The position numbers were made by a program, and so were the translations under genes. This document shows, one piece after another, positions 1 through 11,529 of a stretch of 64,000 nucleotides of DNA. The stretch is from positions 124,001 through 188,000 of the forward strand of contig KN834755.1 in assembly GCA_000827265.1 (NCBI GenBank). Reading direction: 5' to 3'. Position 1 is the stretch's first letter. The number at the start of each line of letters is the position of its first letter. Below the pieces are notes generated by a model, which worked only from the letters and a program-made list of their open reading frames with translations, made no database searches and was not told the DNA's origin. The DNA comes from Collybiopsis luxurians FD-317 M1. Lineage: Eukaryota; Basidiomycota; Agaricomycetes; Agaricales; Omphalotaceae.

Positions 1-1683
1 AAGTTGTTTATTGCGGTTTCCCAGTGCTGGCAAATAGGTCCTGAAAGAGGTGCGCCAAGCTGAAAGGTGCGGCGGGCACACTGGGGTGAAAATTTGCTAT
101 TTGCAGACCACCCTCCGAATATGCCTGTGTTATTCAAGTTTGTGCTAACACGACCAACTATTGTAAATGGTATTTGTGTCGGTCGGTCATTGGTGCCTAC
201 AGGTGGCAAGCAGAACTGTTTCACTCGGTCAATTTCAAACCATTCGCAACCTTCAGGGAAGGGATGGGGGTTTCCAAGATAGTGAAGCTCCCTAGCAAGA
301 AGGTCACTCCATTGAACTGGCTCCATGTATGCAAAAGCAGTTGGACAATGTCATAAAACTTGCGCAGTGGAAAGCGGTATTTTATAGGAAGCCTGAAAAT
401 TGACTCATCTGGATGATGAAATGTTTAGAGTCCACTACAGCCGGCAGCATTGATCACAGACTTCAGTGTTGAATCTGCGATCTACACGATCACTCTGCGT
501 TCCAAGATGAATTTGCTTGCCAATTGTGATTGCGCATTCATCACTGCAATGAACTATCCATCACAATCTCATAATCGGAAGTCTGCGTTACAGGCATTCG
601 CTTCATTCTTCTTTGCCGCGGATAGACAAGTTGATCCCATAGATCGACGCTGATACTAATTGATAATCAACAGAGATCGTAGATCGGAGATCGAATTTGC
701 CTGCTTAATTGATTGCCCAATGGGACCGCTCTCAATTGCTTGCGCATTTATTCAGGAGAGGCTCCAAAAGCTTGCAAAATGCGATATATAAGACTGCAAG
801 ATTATGACCTCATGCGTGTAACTATGGAACAAGGAACAAATAGAGCAAATACATCGAAACAAGAATCGAAGCAAATTTTACTGTATGTAAAACTGTGGTT
901 GGAAAACCTGAATAAGTATTGATTGAAAGCTAGCGAAATTACTTGGGCAGACTTCTTATTGTCGGCACTTCCGCATCATGCCATATCGAATATTAGCCGT
1001 ACATCCAATGTCACTCATGGCTGATCCGCTATGGCGCCGACTGGTTGCATATCTTTACATTGAATCTACTTGAGTTTTACTGTAAAAGTTGTCCAGAATG
1101 CAAACATTAAGCTCGGCGCTACAGGTAGCACTCAAGTTGTCCAGTTATGGCTCCCGTCATATCAACACCAATCGAAGGTATGCCAATTTGAAAAGACTGG
1201 GACCGTATCTCACATATAATAGACCCAAATACTATCAGAAAAGAAAAGCGCAGGCGGACCATGCCACGAACATGGAAAGATAGTAATGAGATAACTCTGT
1301 ATATGGACTAGTTATCATGTGTATCTACAAGGATACAATGTGTTAACATGTTTTGGGGGTAAGAACTTATGTTGGACTCGATCGACGTTTGAGTCAGTCA
1401 GCGAAGGAAAATCTAAGTCAGTTAGCGCCCAAAGGGCCGCCAGGATGACGTAGAAGCTGTGTGTCATTGGTCATGTGATCCGCCAAATCTACGGGTCCTT
1501 GTGGCGATGATGCGTGAGATACATAATTTACATAAACAACGTTGCGGAGGTTGACTTACATTACTGCGTCTTGACCGTAAACTATCAACTGCTCCAAACA
1601 CTTTCACCCGCTGGTCACAAAGCTATCGTACGTGCACTTTTCTCACTGCCCGACCTTTTTTCAACATCTCATCGAGCTCTTTT
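1..1683. other. Gene-poor stretch, nothing recognised
   Basis: I see only short open frames in all six frames and no motif, repeat family or RNA that I recognise. The sequence is moderately AT-rich with no coherent exon-intron pattern. Confidence 0.5.
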
Positions 1684-2420
1684 ATGCCAGTAAAATGTCT
1701 ACATCAATACTACCGGGCTCGCTACTCGAGAACCATCTTCGTTCAAGGCATCCGCTTCGACACTTCTTGGACAAAGATTCTGGATGATATTCGAGCAACG
1801 GGCACTCTATTTCTCAGTCCGGAAAGAGTTTCCCGTATGCTGGGGGCAATCACACACACAGCTGGCACTCAACGGTCTCAATCTTCCCGCCTTGGTTCCG
1901 GTGGGGATACTTGCCAGTCACTGGGAATGACGGATGACTATGATGACCCAGTTACAGTGGACGAAGGTGCGTTTGAGCTCCTGCTGGTCATAGGGCACCT
2001 CTCATAGTGTCGTCCTTGTAGGATGTGGCTGTGCTTGTTCTGGGCATTTTGATATATAAAAACGACATTACAAGACTTGCTCTCCCACTATCTAAACCCA
2101 CTTGTTCACCTTTTTCGGTCCTTTCGGTCGCTCTGGACATCTATTATCATCGAGAAATTAACTCAGAAAATTTTTCGATATTCGAAATATGGACGCACCG
2201 GCCTTCAATTATTAATGTGGATACTCGTGTTCGACGACTTGTATACATAGATCGTGCTAGGGTTTATGTTGTTTCCAATGGCGCTAAACTGCCCACCTTC
2301 AATAGTGGGGGTATTGGCATTGGCAAAGATGGTTGGTGGATTCGTGGTAGATGCAATATCCGAGTCTGATGACCTGAGGGCAACAGATGAAGGTGCGTCT
2401 GAGCTCCTACGGTTTCGTTG
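1684..2420 (+). pseudogene. Two related exon-end relics in tandem (unknown family)
   Basis: Two places about 430 bp apart (around 1934-1990 and 2360-2415) share a similar acidic exon end. Each has a TGATGACC core, then a GA(C/T)GAAG exon end followed by a GTGCGT 5' splice site and GAGCTCCT. Upstream of both lies a hydrophobic frame with a loosely similar Leu-Asn-x-Pro start. I infer remnants of a tandemly duplicated gene encoding a membrane protein. No complete reading frame could be assembled and the family is not recognised. Confidence 0.3.
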
Positions 2421-2758
2421 TTGTCGCTGATGGTCTTCCGGTATTTCGTTTACTAGCTTCGTAGACCGCTCATCTTCCGGTTGGCGAATTTTCAGCCGAG
2501 TTAACCTTCGCTGTGCAATATCGGTTACTCATTCGTTGCACCAGCTACGCTCAGAGTCTTACCTCAAGGTCCTCCCCCCTCTTTTTTACTTTATTCTGAA
2601 GCCTCTTGATCTTGCTCAAGTCCCATATTCTCATGAATGTTGCCGTGAAACTGTTTCGCCCACGCAACACATCTACCAGCTGTTTACAGCCTTTTATTGT
2701 CCTGTATTTGACACAATTCATTCAAACTCGTTCAAACTGAATATCAAGAATCTATTGC

Positions 2759-3104
2759 TCACTTAGAGAACTCTTCCAATCTGTCCTCAAGTCGGTTCAA
2801 CATCTCCATTTTCTGTCGCTCATGTACTTTGCCGTGCTCATCCAGGACCATATCCAATACGTTCTTGACCTGATCAGATAATTCTCTGATTGGCTTTCTG
2901 TGTATTAACAAGACATCCAGTGATTTGGCCTGTTCATGAGTTTCTGTTCAGTATGCCGTTCCCTCCAGGGTAAAAGCTCAATTCACTTGCCTTAACTTCG
3001 ATATCCCTAACCATTGCCTCTATGTTCTTAAGCTTTTCTGAAGTCAGCAAGTCTTTTCCCTTGTCGGTGCCTCCAGCCATTGTTGTACTTGATACCTTCG
3101 ACAT
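2759..3104 (-). CDS. Small predicted coiled-coil protein, 100 aa
   Basis: Two exons can be read on the minus strand: 3104-2987 and 2943-2759, separated by a 43-nt intron with GTGAAT...ACAG borders. The phase fits exactly (303 nt, 100 residues plus stop). The start ATG begins MSKVSSTTMAGG. The rest is highly charged and heptad-like (for example IEAMVRDIEVKAK, then NVLDMVLDEHGKVH and MLNRLEDRLEEF), which suggests one or two amphipathic helices. There is no signal peptide or membrane segment. I do not recognise the family and assign no function. In-phase splicing and helical composition support a real gene over a chance frame, but expression evidence is lacking. Confidence 0.5.
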
Positions 3105-3629
3105 ACTGCTATGCAGTGAACTGGGATTGAAGGATAGGAATTGTGCGGTTCTTGTTATTGGGGATTTCTAGAAAACGAGGGCTTCTGTCCTGATAGATAG
3201 TTTTGTGCTGGTTTTCTAGTCCTGAGATGCGAGGACAGTTGCTCTCGGTCGAACCAGCTGTATTGAACGACGCGGGAATGGAAAATGGCTCTATCGGCGC
3301 CTATTAAGGTCCATGTGATGACGATGTCTATCGACAATTGAGACGACGATTTTACTCTCATTCTTCAGCTTGCAGTTTTCGATTCAACGAGACGAGGTTC
3401 TTACATCGAATTCTCTAGTGCTACTCGTCCCATTGCATTGATGCACCAATTATCTTGAGTGTCAATCTCGTTTCTTTGCTTCTTCCAGTTCTTCCGCTAT
3501 TAGCGCCAATCTTATCTTTGTTCAGCCCTGCCCATTTTCGAGGAATTATGTGCCGTTCGGACAGCCCTTCAATAATACTATGTAGCTTAGTACCTCCGCA
3601 ACGTAAGACTCCTCCTTCGAACCCATATC

Positions 3630-3850
3630 TAATGCCAATATATCGGAGTCAAACATTCATCTACTTGTGCTTCAATTGTATCGTTTCGCTCTGCGAAGGA
3701 TTTGCGTCTGTGGCCGTCTTATTCCAAATCCGGTTCTTGCTCCTCTGACCGAACATCTTCCTCTGCATCTGCAATGTGCATCAATACTCTATGTGCATCA
3801 CCACAATCCGTCCCAGCTATTCCGTCGACTCCAACTTCAAGTACAGTTTA
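3630..3850 (+). pseudogene. MON2 exon-3 fragment (degenerate copy)
   Basis: Reads on the plus strand as a decayed copy of the MON2 exon-3 stretch at about 19380-19580 on the minus strand. The peptide CIVSLCEGFAS is preserved, followed by a drifting Pro/Ser-rich segment (NP-LAPPTES in the parent). At base level the match runs from the ATTCATCTACT region to the CAACTTCAAG region with many substitutions and small indels. Frame is lost after about 30 residues. It joins abruptly to P450 sequence at about 3850. Confidence 0.8.
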
Positions 3851-4480
3851 GTCCTTACGGAATCTACTTGTGGTACCAACCCGTATACGTTATCCAGTCA
3901 TATTACCAGATAAGACATAATGAATCTCCTGTCGTCGAACTTGGGCAGAAAAGAATGTGGAGGAGTGGGAGCGACAGACATATAAGTGGCAAAGACTAAC
4001 GGGAGATAACACATTCCGCGCTCGTTTCTTGTCAAGCAGAAGGTATGCAAAAATGAAATCGGCACTAATAGTAAAAAGCGAGCAGTCGAATAGACCAAAG
4101 GGAGACATTGAAAGAACCTATATGTGATTCAGACACCTCATATATGCATTTAAGACACCGTCTAGGGTACGTTACTCAAAAGCCCCACCTTTTCGCTAGA
4201 GGCTCAGAAAATGAATCGCTGGAACTCGCGGACTCGGGGAATATCCGCAATGTACAAGATTGGGCACCGGGAGAAGACAACGGAATGAGTTTCTTCACAA
4301 GTAACTCAAACCATCTAGCCTTATCGGAAGGTCGAATTCAAGACAGTTTTGTGTCTCACAGGTCAGTCTCTGGCATTCTGTATAGAAGCATTACGGCTCG
4401 AACAAGTTCTCTATTCAAGGATCGTTTCTTAGAGAACGAAACCGAACTTCATGCGTTGAGGCGAAGATAGAAATCGCGGG
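3850..4480 (-). pseudogene. P450 5' fragment plus its upstream region (degenerate copy)
   Basis: Minus strand 4108-3850 matches the start of the P450 gene at 11529-11265: MSPFGLFD start, hydrophobic anchor, then LLLDKKRAR. The proline-rich hinge of the intact gene (NPLPPGPWS) is replaced by NVLSPVS. Homology continues upstream of the ATG through about 4110-4350, matching 11530-11770, so the promoter region was copied too. Nothing downstream of the first two exons is present. It is a truncated, non-functional copy. Confidence 0.85.
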
Positions 4481-4649
4481 CTTGAAGCTCAGCTGAGATC
4501 CGGTCCAGCAAGCTACTGACCAAGCCGTTACTGAGAGGCCTCTCCAACATACACTCGTCTCGATGATGAATGGGGCTTCGTCTTATTCGTAACCCTGACA
4601 TTCCATCTTAACATCCTTCTCAAGATTCGCGAACTGTGGAAAGCTTGTT

Positions 4650-6540
4650 GAAAGCGCCTGGACCGGACGATTCTGAGCATGGCAAGTTCACAATGGTACT
4701 TATCCAAAATGTAATATACACCGATTGAAATGACCTATGAAACATCCATCTCCGTTCCAACAATCTTCGCCCATGCGTCCAACTGCTCAAGATGGGACTC
4801 TCCTCGATCCGACGAAATAGATACCGGTCTGACAGGAACCCAAGCTTTCGGCGTTCGTCTAGGCACCGAAACAATCTTGCAAAACAAGACATAAAAGTAG
4901 AACAGAAGCCCAACTGGTGACCGTCGTAATGCGTCCGGAGTCAGTGTCGTTGAAGGGAGCTGGGGATTATCAGAAGCCATGAGTGAACCAAAGAAATTGC
5001 TCCAAACGGTGCTTCGTTGGATCAGACAGGGCCGCTCATAATGATTCAGGCCATAATCGCAATTCTCGCAGTTTCCGGTGGACATATAGCAGTTCGTCTT
5101 CCTGGGCCCGCAGAGTACCCGATGCCGTCCTGAAGAAGCTTGCACAAGTCTTGCCTCAAGGCAGTCGGTGGCATATGCTGTTCAAACGAGCGAAAAAATA
5201 AAACGACACCTAAGACTAAGATTGATGTGTTGCAAGTCATTTCTTTGGTCTTACGTCAACACAGAACGAGCCTGTAAGATTTATGAGTTGCCGCAAGAAT
5301 GATGTCGTGTGCAAGATTTGTGGTGTTTGCAAGATTTTAATTGTTCGTAAGATTGATGGTGCACGCAAGATTTCCATCACAACAAGATATTACACTTTTT
5401 TACTTATAGATAGAGGAATCACCAGCTAGATTGTAATGTATAGTTAGTTAGTTAGTTAGTCAGTCATTGAACAGCGTGGTTGTAGGTATGGAAAAGGGTG
5501 GTAAATATGCCAGTAGTACTAGTAAGCAGAAGAAGTGTGGACATGGGGAAGAGAAAGAAGTATCTAGAAGAAGATTGGCCACAGAATGTATGTGATCTTA
5601 AGCAGTAAGTGCGAAGAAAGTGATGTAAAGGGATATGACGAAGGAGGTGAGGTCTTGGAAGAGAAAAATAGAACTTTGGGTGACAGGGACAAAAACAGAG
5701 AGCTTGCTGAATGAGCAGGGATAAATAGCACCACAAAATCAGACTGAGATGGAGAGAAAGGTAAAAGGAGGTGAATCTGGCAGCCTTTAGTCGAGTATGT
5801 CGATGTAGAAGGATTGAAAATCTTTAAGCGCTTAAGCGTTTTCATGCAGTCACGCGCTATCGAGCGCCCGGCTTTGGTTCTGGCCCGTGTGCCGGGCTCC
5901 GCACTAACTGCCGGCAATCAAAACAAACACGTAAAAATCTTGCGGATACCTGAATCTTGCAAACGACTTCAGTCTTGCGGACGACTTCAATCTTGCAGGC
6001 AACTCAAATCTTGCAGGGAGTCATTCTGTGTAGACATCAGACCAATGAAGTGACTTACAACACGCTAGTCTTAATCTTGGGTGTCAATTTATTTTTTCGC
6101 TCGTTTGACCAGCATAGTGGCATGACTCTGTTAAATCGATGTAAGACGATGGTTAGGTACGTCGCAGATGAGGCGCTGCGGGGAAATCTGCCCTTCCCTA
6201 AGTGCGTTTTGTCAATATATGTGCTGCTCAGGCTCGCCTTATTTCGTGTTCTAGGACTCCAAGGTAAGGTACAACATCGTTTTCCAGTGATTCAATCAAT
6301 GATTCTCCCCCTCTTCTTGATCATCCAGCGGAAAATTTCGGCCGCAGAACTAGAAGCATCGATAAATAAGCAACAGTCTAGAGACAGCTGCGATGAATCG
6401 CGACGCACCAATCTGCCAATATCCCTCGCCGGAAGACAACAATAATTTGTCGCCAGATGCCTTCCACTCGGTCGTCCGTAAGTTCTACTTGACGTAAGCA
6501 AACCTATGAAAATCATATCGCCGTCGACTCATAGTAGCTT
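4650..6540. pseudogene. Rearranged copy of the MON2 3' end with internal inversion
   Basis: Three blocks match the MON2 3' region. Block 4650-5105 matches 14690-15163 in the same orientation (exon 11, 3' untranslated side). Blocks 5106-5174 and 6124-6249 match exon 9 and exon 10 in the opposite orientation. Block 6250-6540 matches 15629-15915 in the original orientation. Introns between exons are retained, so this is a DNA-level duplication, not a retrocopy. The inverted part has lost about 260 bp between exon 9 and exon 10 sequence, with CTCTG microhomology at the junction, and carries an inserted transposon at 5175-6115. Frames are broken throughout. Confidence 0.88.
5175..6115. mobile_element. 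Foldback/MULE- or hAT-like non-autonomous DNA transposon, 941 bp
   Basis: The ends form inverted repeats of about 210 bp. The left end begins ATGCTGTTCAAACGAGCG; the right end, reversed, begins ATGCTGGTCAAACGAGCG and stays similar through a poly-A stretch and beyond. Inside each arm are four or five roughly 20-bp subterminal repeats built on GCAAGATT (5285-5385 and 5940-6020). Flanks are GGTGGCAT on the left and AGTGGCAT on the right, an 8-bp target duplication with one mismatch. No transposase frame is visible in the ~520-bp centre. Long arms suggest a Mutator-like element and the 8-bp duplication suggests hAT, so the superfamily is unresolved. Confidence 0.8.
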
Positions 6541-6590
6541 GTACTAAGTATTAGCAGCTTCGGTCAACCACTCTTCTCCCTTATACCACA

Positions 6591-8555
6591 ATGGCCTCCC
6601 TTTGGAACCTAGTTCCCCCCAGCGAACACCCAAACACGGACATTATTTGGACCAAAGTTACAAGCCACTATCGGGGTTACTCGCCTCCTCCGTACGTCTG
6701 GGTCTTTGCAGGCCGCCCGCACATGCCTTTGATGATTCGCCAGGAATTTCACGACGCCCTTATCGCAATCAGTAACTGGCTGAAAACTCCGAAGCGATCC
6801 AAATGCATTCCGTTTGACCCCCACCGATGCTCTTCTGCACGAGCATCCTCAATATCCGAGTCCATTTGAAGGCGTTCCAGATGTTGCTACGTTGGAAAGA
6901 CTTGTCATTGTTGGGCTTCCCGGCATCGGTGAGTCGTACTTTTATTCCACTATGTATGCCCCTGATTCCGCTTATAAGGCAAAACGAGCTTTCTATTCTA
7001 TATCTGGATTCTTAGGATTTTGGAGAACCGACCAACCATTCTCGTCGTCAATGGGGAAATGCTATTTTGGAACAACGGTCACCTATATACGGCCCCTGTC
7101 GTACAATGCTCTCCTCGACATTTTGACAGGCATGTCCCAAACACAACATGGTGTCTTTGCGATTCAAACACTATGATTCGAGAGGTTCCTACCCTATTAT
7201 ACGAAGCAAACTTCGTTCTCCAGGTAACTTCGCCTAGGGCAGAACGACTTTCTTGGGTGACTAAGACCAAAACCAGTCACTTTTTCATGCGGGACTGGTC
7301 GTGCAACGAATTGATTGCTGGGTGAGTCAATCGCAGCTGGGGAAAATATGAAACCTAATACTTCCTCACAGGCTACAGCTGCAAATTGAAGGATTCAACT
7401 ACTCAACCTCAATGCAGTTAGTTGAGTACCACAAAAAGCTCGGAGGCTCTTCCAGGGATGCTTATCTGAATGCATTCCAACTTAGCACTGAACTCAAGAA
7501 CATCACGGAGAAAATGGCTGACCTTGACTTCAATGTTCTCCTAGTTCAACCAGATGATGCTCAGTCTTCTTTAAAAATTCCCGCCATCGATAAAAGGCTC
7601 GGTCACCGTGTTGCATGCGTGTTTCCAACTGCCGACTACGATGGGTCCTTGTACGAAGTCAGAACTCCATCGACCTTCTTAATGGAGCTCATCTGGGATG
7701 CCATTGTCAAGAAAGAGCATGCAAACCGGTTCGATCTATTCCAGACTTATGAAAATGTCAGACCTTCCCGCTAGAACGCTAGGGGCTTATTACTACTACT
7801 GCTACTACCACAGGTATCTCTGTTCCGACAAGCCACTCCCCGCCTATCCTATGAAAGCAAAACGCAACCTTGTTCACACAGCCAAGTACGTTAGTGGAGC
7901 AGTCCTGCGGCGGACAAACCGAAAACCCAGCGTAAAACTTTTCGTCTTCCCAAGGATGCTCCGAAAATTTATTTTGATACCTTGGACCTTAAAGCGCTGA
8001 AGGCGAATACCTATTATGTTCCAAACACTCGAAATCTTCCTACGTACGACTCCATGTATGTGAAGACACCTAAGCACGTCGTTATCTTCCAAGCAACTGT
8101 TTCGCTTGGACCTAGTCTCAGTAGCAAGGAGCTCGAGTTCCTGGCGAGTTTGGAGGTCGAGACAATGGAATACATATACTTGACACTGGTCTCCACCCAA
8201 TCAGCTTCTGTGCCATTGCCTTCATCAATTCCCACATCTCTTTTCTATCCTGAACTTACCACTTACCTCAAGACCCTCATTGCAAGCCGTGCTTCCCCTC
8301 CATCTCTCCCTCCCACCGCTTCGTCCAACAGCAGGAAACCCAAGAAGAGAGGCACGGGCAAAGCCACTGGGGCCCAGGCTAAGGCGATCGTAGTCGCAAC
8401 ACCTCCTGTTAAGATCCTTGGGGTCTACCATATTCTTATGGACCTAGAGTGAGTTGTTCCTCACACAGCTGATTTGTATTTCTAACATTACATGAAGATT
8501 TGGCACCACTGAACAAAGCGGCCCTGTTGCTAAAAGGCGGAAACGGAATGCTTGA
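6591..8555 (+). pseudogene. Crinkler/RHS-like P-loop NTPase gene, frameshifted
   Basis: Exon frames resemble the fungal Crinkler / retrotransposon-hot-spot-like family. An N-terminal segment (6591-6780) is followed by TPTDALLHEH, then LVIVGLPGIGKTSFLFY, a Walker A motif split by a 50-nt intron (6929-6978) inside the glycine codon. ENRPTILVV and WCLCDSN...LQVTSPRAERL follow, then a C-terminal domain with YYVPNTRNLPTYDSMYV. The last intron (GTGAGT...GAAG) leads to a basic tail AKRRKRNA and a stop at 8555, a possible nuclear signal. Frame changes with no visible intron occur near 6785-6810, 7755 and 7935 (the last in an A-run), so it is probably a recent pseudogene unless the sequence has errors. 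Oomycete relatives act as effectors; the role of fungal members is unclear. Confidence 0.7.
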
Positions 8556-8599
8556 TACGAACATGGGAGCATGGAGGATAGGCAATGTCCCTTATCATT

Positions 8600-8890
8600 G
8601 CGACTCTCGATTGTACGTTATATTTCATCAGGATTCTGTTAAGCAATTTTATGGTATTGTATATGACGAAAATTCATTGCCATTGCCAACAATCTGAGCA
8701 AAGCTGTTCGTCGACCTCTTCTGCCGTGACCTGTTTGTGTGTCTAGCTACTCAGAGCGCGGGAAGGACATCGTTATTGTACGCGTTCAAGATGATCGTGC
8801 TGTACTATTATAAACTGTGCACCTTCTCGCCATTTAGTTCATTTATATTTTCTGCGACATAGTGTAACCACGTACGAGTAGCTCTGCGAA
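8600..8890. repeat. Left arm of long inverted repeat flanking a P450
   Basis: About 280 bp matches 11985-12265 in reverse complement with only scattered differences. The shared core includes AAAGCTGTTCGTCGACCTC, GCGCGGGAAAG/GCGCGGGAAGG and TAGTTCATT(C/T)ATATTTTC. One frame reads a short coding-like peptide (LPLPTI, KLFVDLFCRDLFV), suggesting the arms derive from an old gene fragment. Confidence 0.8.
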
Positions 8891-9143
8891 ATCTAACCGA
8901 AAGGCCTAGCGGAGCATTGATCATCCCAGAATCTTGAGGACAATGAGGTAAGCCCACGAACTTCTCTTAAAACTGCGTTGAATTTTCAGTGGAAATTTTC
9001 AACATTCTAGCTAGAGACATGCAGACACGATATCTATCAAAGTAACCCGAAAACAGTTCGGAATTCTTCGTTACTCATATACAAGAAACTTTCCAGTTCA
9101 ATACGGTTGACTTGGAGTCGAGCGTCATTCTCATTATACCACC

Positions 9144-11529
9144 CTACATTTGCTTCACCGAATCAATGCCTGCCTGGATAATATCCAGCCGTTCAGGCGA
9201 TCTCAGCTTGATTGAACACTTGAAAGGGTATGGTTGACTGGGAGGAATAATTATCATATCTAGGTAAATTTGACCAGGGAAAGTAACGCACTTTTGTAAT
9301 TTCGAAGTGTCATACTTTATTGGTGGGTTGATAATCTGTCCATTTTCATCCATTGCATTCGAGATATCGAAAACTGCAAGAACGGAGGCGACAGTAATCC
9401 ATATAGCGGACAGCGCCATCTCTTTCCCCGGGCATATTCGACGGCCAAACCCAAACCCTACATCATCTAGGGCGTTCAGATTCAACTGACGACCTTCGGG
9501 GCAAATATAGCGATCTGGGTTGAAGGCATAAGGGTCGTGGAAAATTCTCTCGTCGTGCATTATGGCCCTGAATGCATCCCCTCGCGTTAGTGTGATTCAT
9601 AAATGGCTTGTCAAGAGACCAAGCCTACCATGCATTCCCTACAACAACTGAGTTCTTCGGAATGCGGTACCCCTTGTATATGTCTTCTTCCGTTGTAAAA
9701 TGAGCTATAGCTGAGGTCCATCGAAATGAGTGTTGGGTTTAGATAAGTGGGAATTAAGTAATATATACCGCTCGGTGCTACGGGCTGCCACCTTTGGAAA
9801 CGAATTGTGAATACATTGGAAGACAGTATCAGAGACACAGAGACATAAGCTCACCTGAGAACTTCATTCACGACTGCTTGAACATAAGGCAAACTATCTC
9901 TGTCACGGAAATCAGGTAGTCGATCATTTCCTACAACGCGGTCCAACTCCTCCTGTACTTTTTTCTGATATTCTGGATACTTGACCATCGCCAGGAAAAA
10001 GCTCGTAAGGGCAGTGACTGTTGTGTCGGTTCCCGCTGAGATCCGAAAGCAAGTAAGAATTCGTCTTTGCAGGGCCAGCAAGTGCTACTTACCTTGATAC
10101 ATTGTGCCTGCCGTCTCCATAATTACCTTCTCTTCTTCGTCTTCCTCAGGATCACCGCTGAGATTTTGCATGCAATGTGCGACAAAGCAAGGCTCCGCTC
10201 TTCCCTCAGCCTGTAAAAAATCAATCTGACAACTCTACACGCACATTCACAGGACTTACTACTTGACGTTTGATCACAGAAAACGGTTGATGTAAAGCTT
10301 GCTCCATATCTTCCCTCCACACCTGAGCCTTACGCTGAAATAAGGCTCCAGGTATCCAAGCAGGTACATATTGCAACCAAGGGAAGGAGTCCTGTAGGAA
10401 TGCGGTAGATACAGCTGGGTAATGTAGAATTGTAAAACACCCTACCACAAGAAACTTCAGTGGTAGACACACGGATATGAATGCAGTCGAGGCTCGTTGG
10501 GCAATGTCTATATGGACAGAATCTTTGACAGCCTCAGTATTGAATCCGTAAACAACTGACAAGATTGTTGAACCAGCCATTCTTTCAGCCAAAGTTTGAA
10601 CCACTTAAGTAACAGGAATGCGAATAGATGTCATCAGAAGGATACTGACCTTCGCATATGATCCAGATATCTTTCTGGTGATTGATATACGTCGAGGAGA
10701 AAACTTCGCGCGGCTATGAGCTCTTGAGGTTGATAATTCTCGAGATGGTTAGGACCAATGACTAGTTTAATAAAAGTGGTCCGTGAAAACTTGCCCGGCT
10801 CAGAAGAGAAATCGCTAGCTCATTTACCTGATAGGAAAAGCTTTCGACGAGCTTTCCATTGGGGTCCATACGACATATTGGCAAAGTTCCATTTCCAGCT
10901 GCATCAATGATTGCTAGGCTCAACTTGGTGCTTGCGGATAGCTAGCACTTACCCTACTCTGGGTTGGTATAGACGGTCAATATAGTACCATGCAGATAAC
11001 ATTCAAGATGGCCTCACAGTTCGTTCATCATGGTGAATTTAGGTCTAGCAGCACCGTAACAGATAAGCACTTCAAGTGACTCGGTTTTACAAAAATTTTA
11101 CCTATCAGAGTATTTAGCTCCTCTTTTCTCGAGTAGCTCCTTTGTTGCTTCGTGCGTATTGAGAATAATCATAGATTGACCAGCGATATTGACATGGACA
11201 ATGTCAGACTCTGGATCAAGAAAGCAGGTATATCAGTGAACGTGATATCGATATGAGGAAGTCCTCACGGACTGTATTTGTGGTACCAGTTCGTATACGT
11301 TATCCAGTCATGATTCCTGAAGAGACATGGTATATTTCCTGTCGTCGAAGTTGGGCCAAAGAGACCGCGGAGAAGTAAAAGGCTGGAGCGACAGACCTAT
11401 CAGTGGGAAAGACCAAGGACCAGGAGGTAACGGATTCCGTGCTCGCTTCTTGTCAAGCAGAAGGTATGCGAGAACGAAGCCGGCACCAACAGCAAAAAGC
11501 GAGTAGTCGAATAGGCGGAAGGGAGACAT
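9144..11529 (-). CDS. Cytochrome P450 monooxygenase (intact)
   Basis: Minus-strand gene with roughly a dozen short introns. It starts [12 protein letters not shown] with an N-terminal membrane anchor and the [13 protein letters not shown] hinge, consistent with ER attachment. Later exons give [13 protein letters not shown] (C-helix region), the I-helix oxygen-binding motif AGTDTT, EVLR (ExxR of the K helix), a PDRY-type segment and the haem loop [10 protein letters not shown], and end SVKQM before the stop at 9144. All exon joins I checked keep phase, so it looks functional. It resembles the O-methylsterigmatocystin-oxidoreductase-like group expanded in Agaricomycetes; the substrate is unknown. 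Close paralogues lie at 50.6-52.9 and 53.5-55.9 kb, and a 5' fragment at 3.85-4.5 kb. The gene lies between inverted repeats. Confidence 0.93.

Noticed and set aside
6929..6978. Reading 'GIGES' as a P-loop lacking the catalytic lysine
   Set aside because: Removing the 50-nt GTGAGT...AAG intron gives the canonical GIGKTS and continues into the conserved downstream block.
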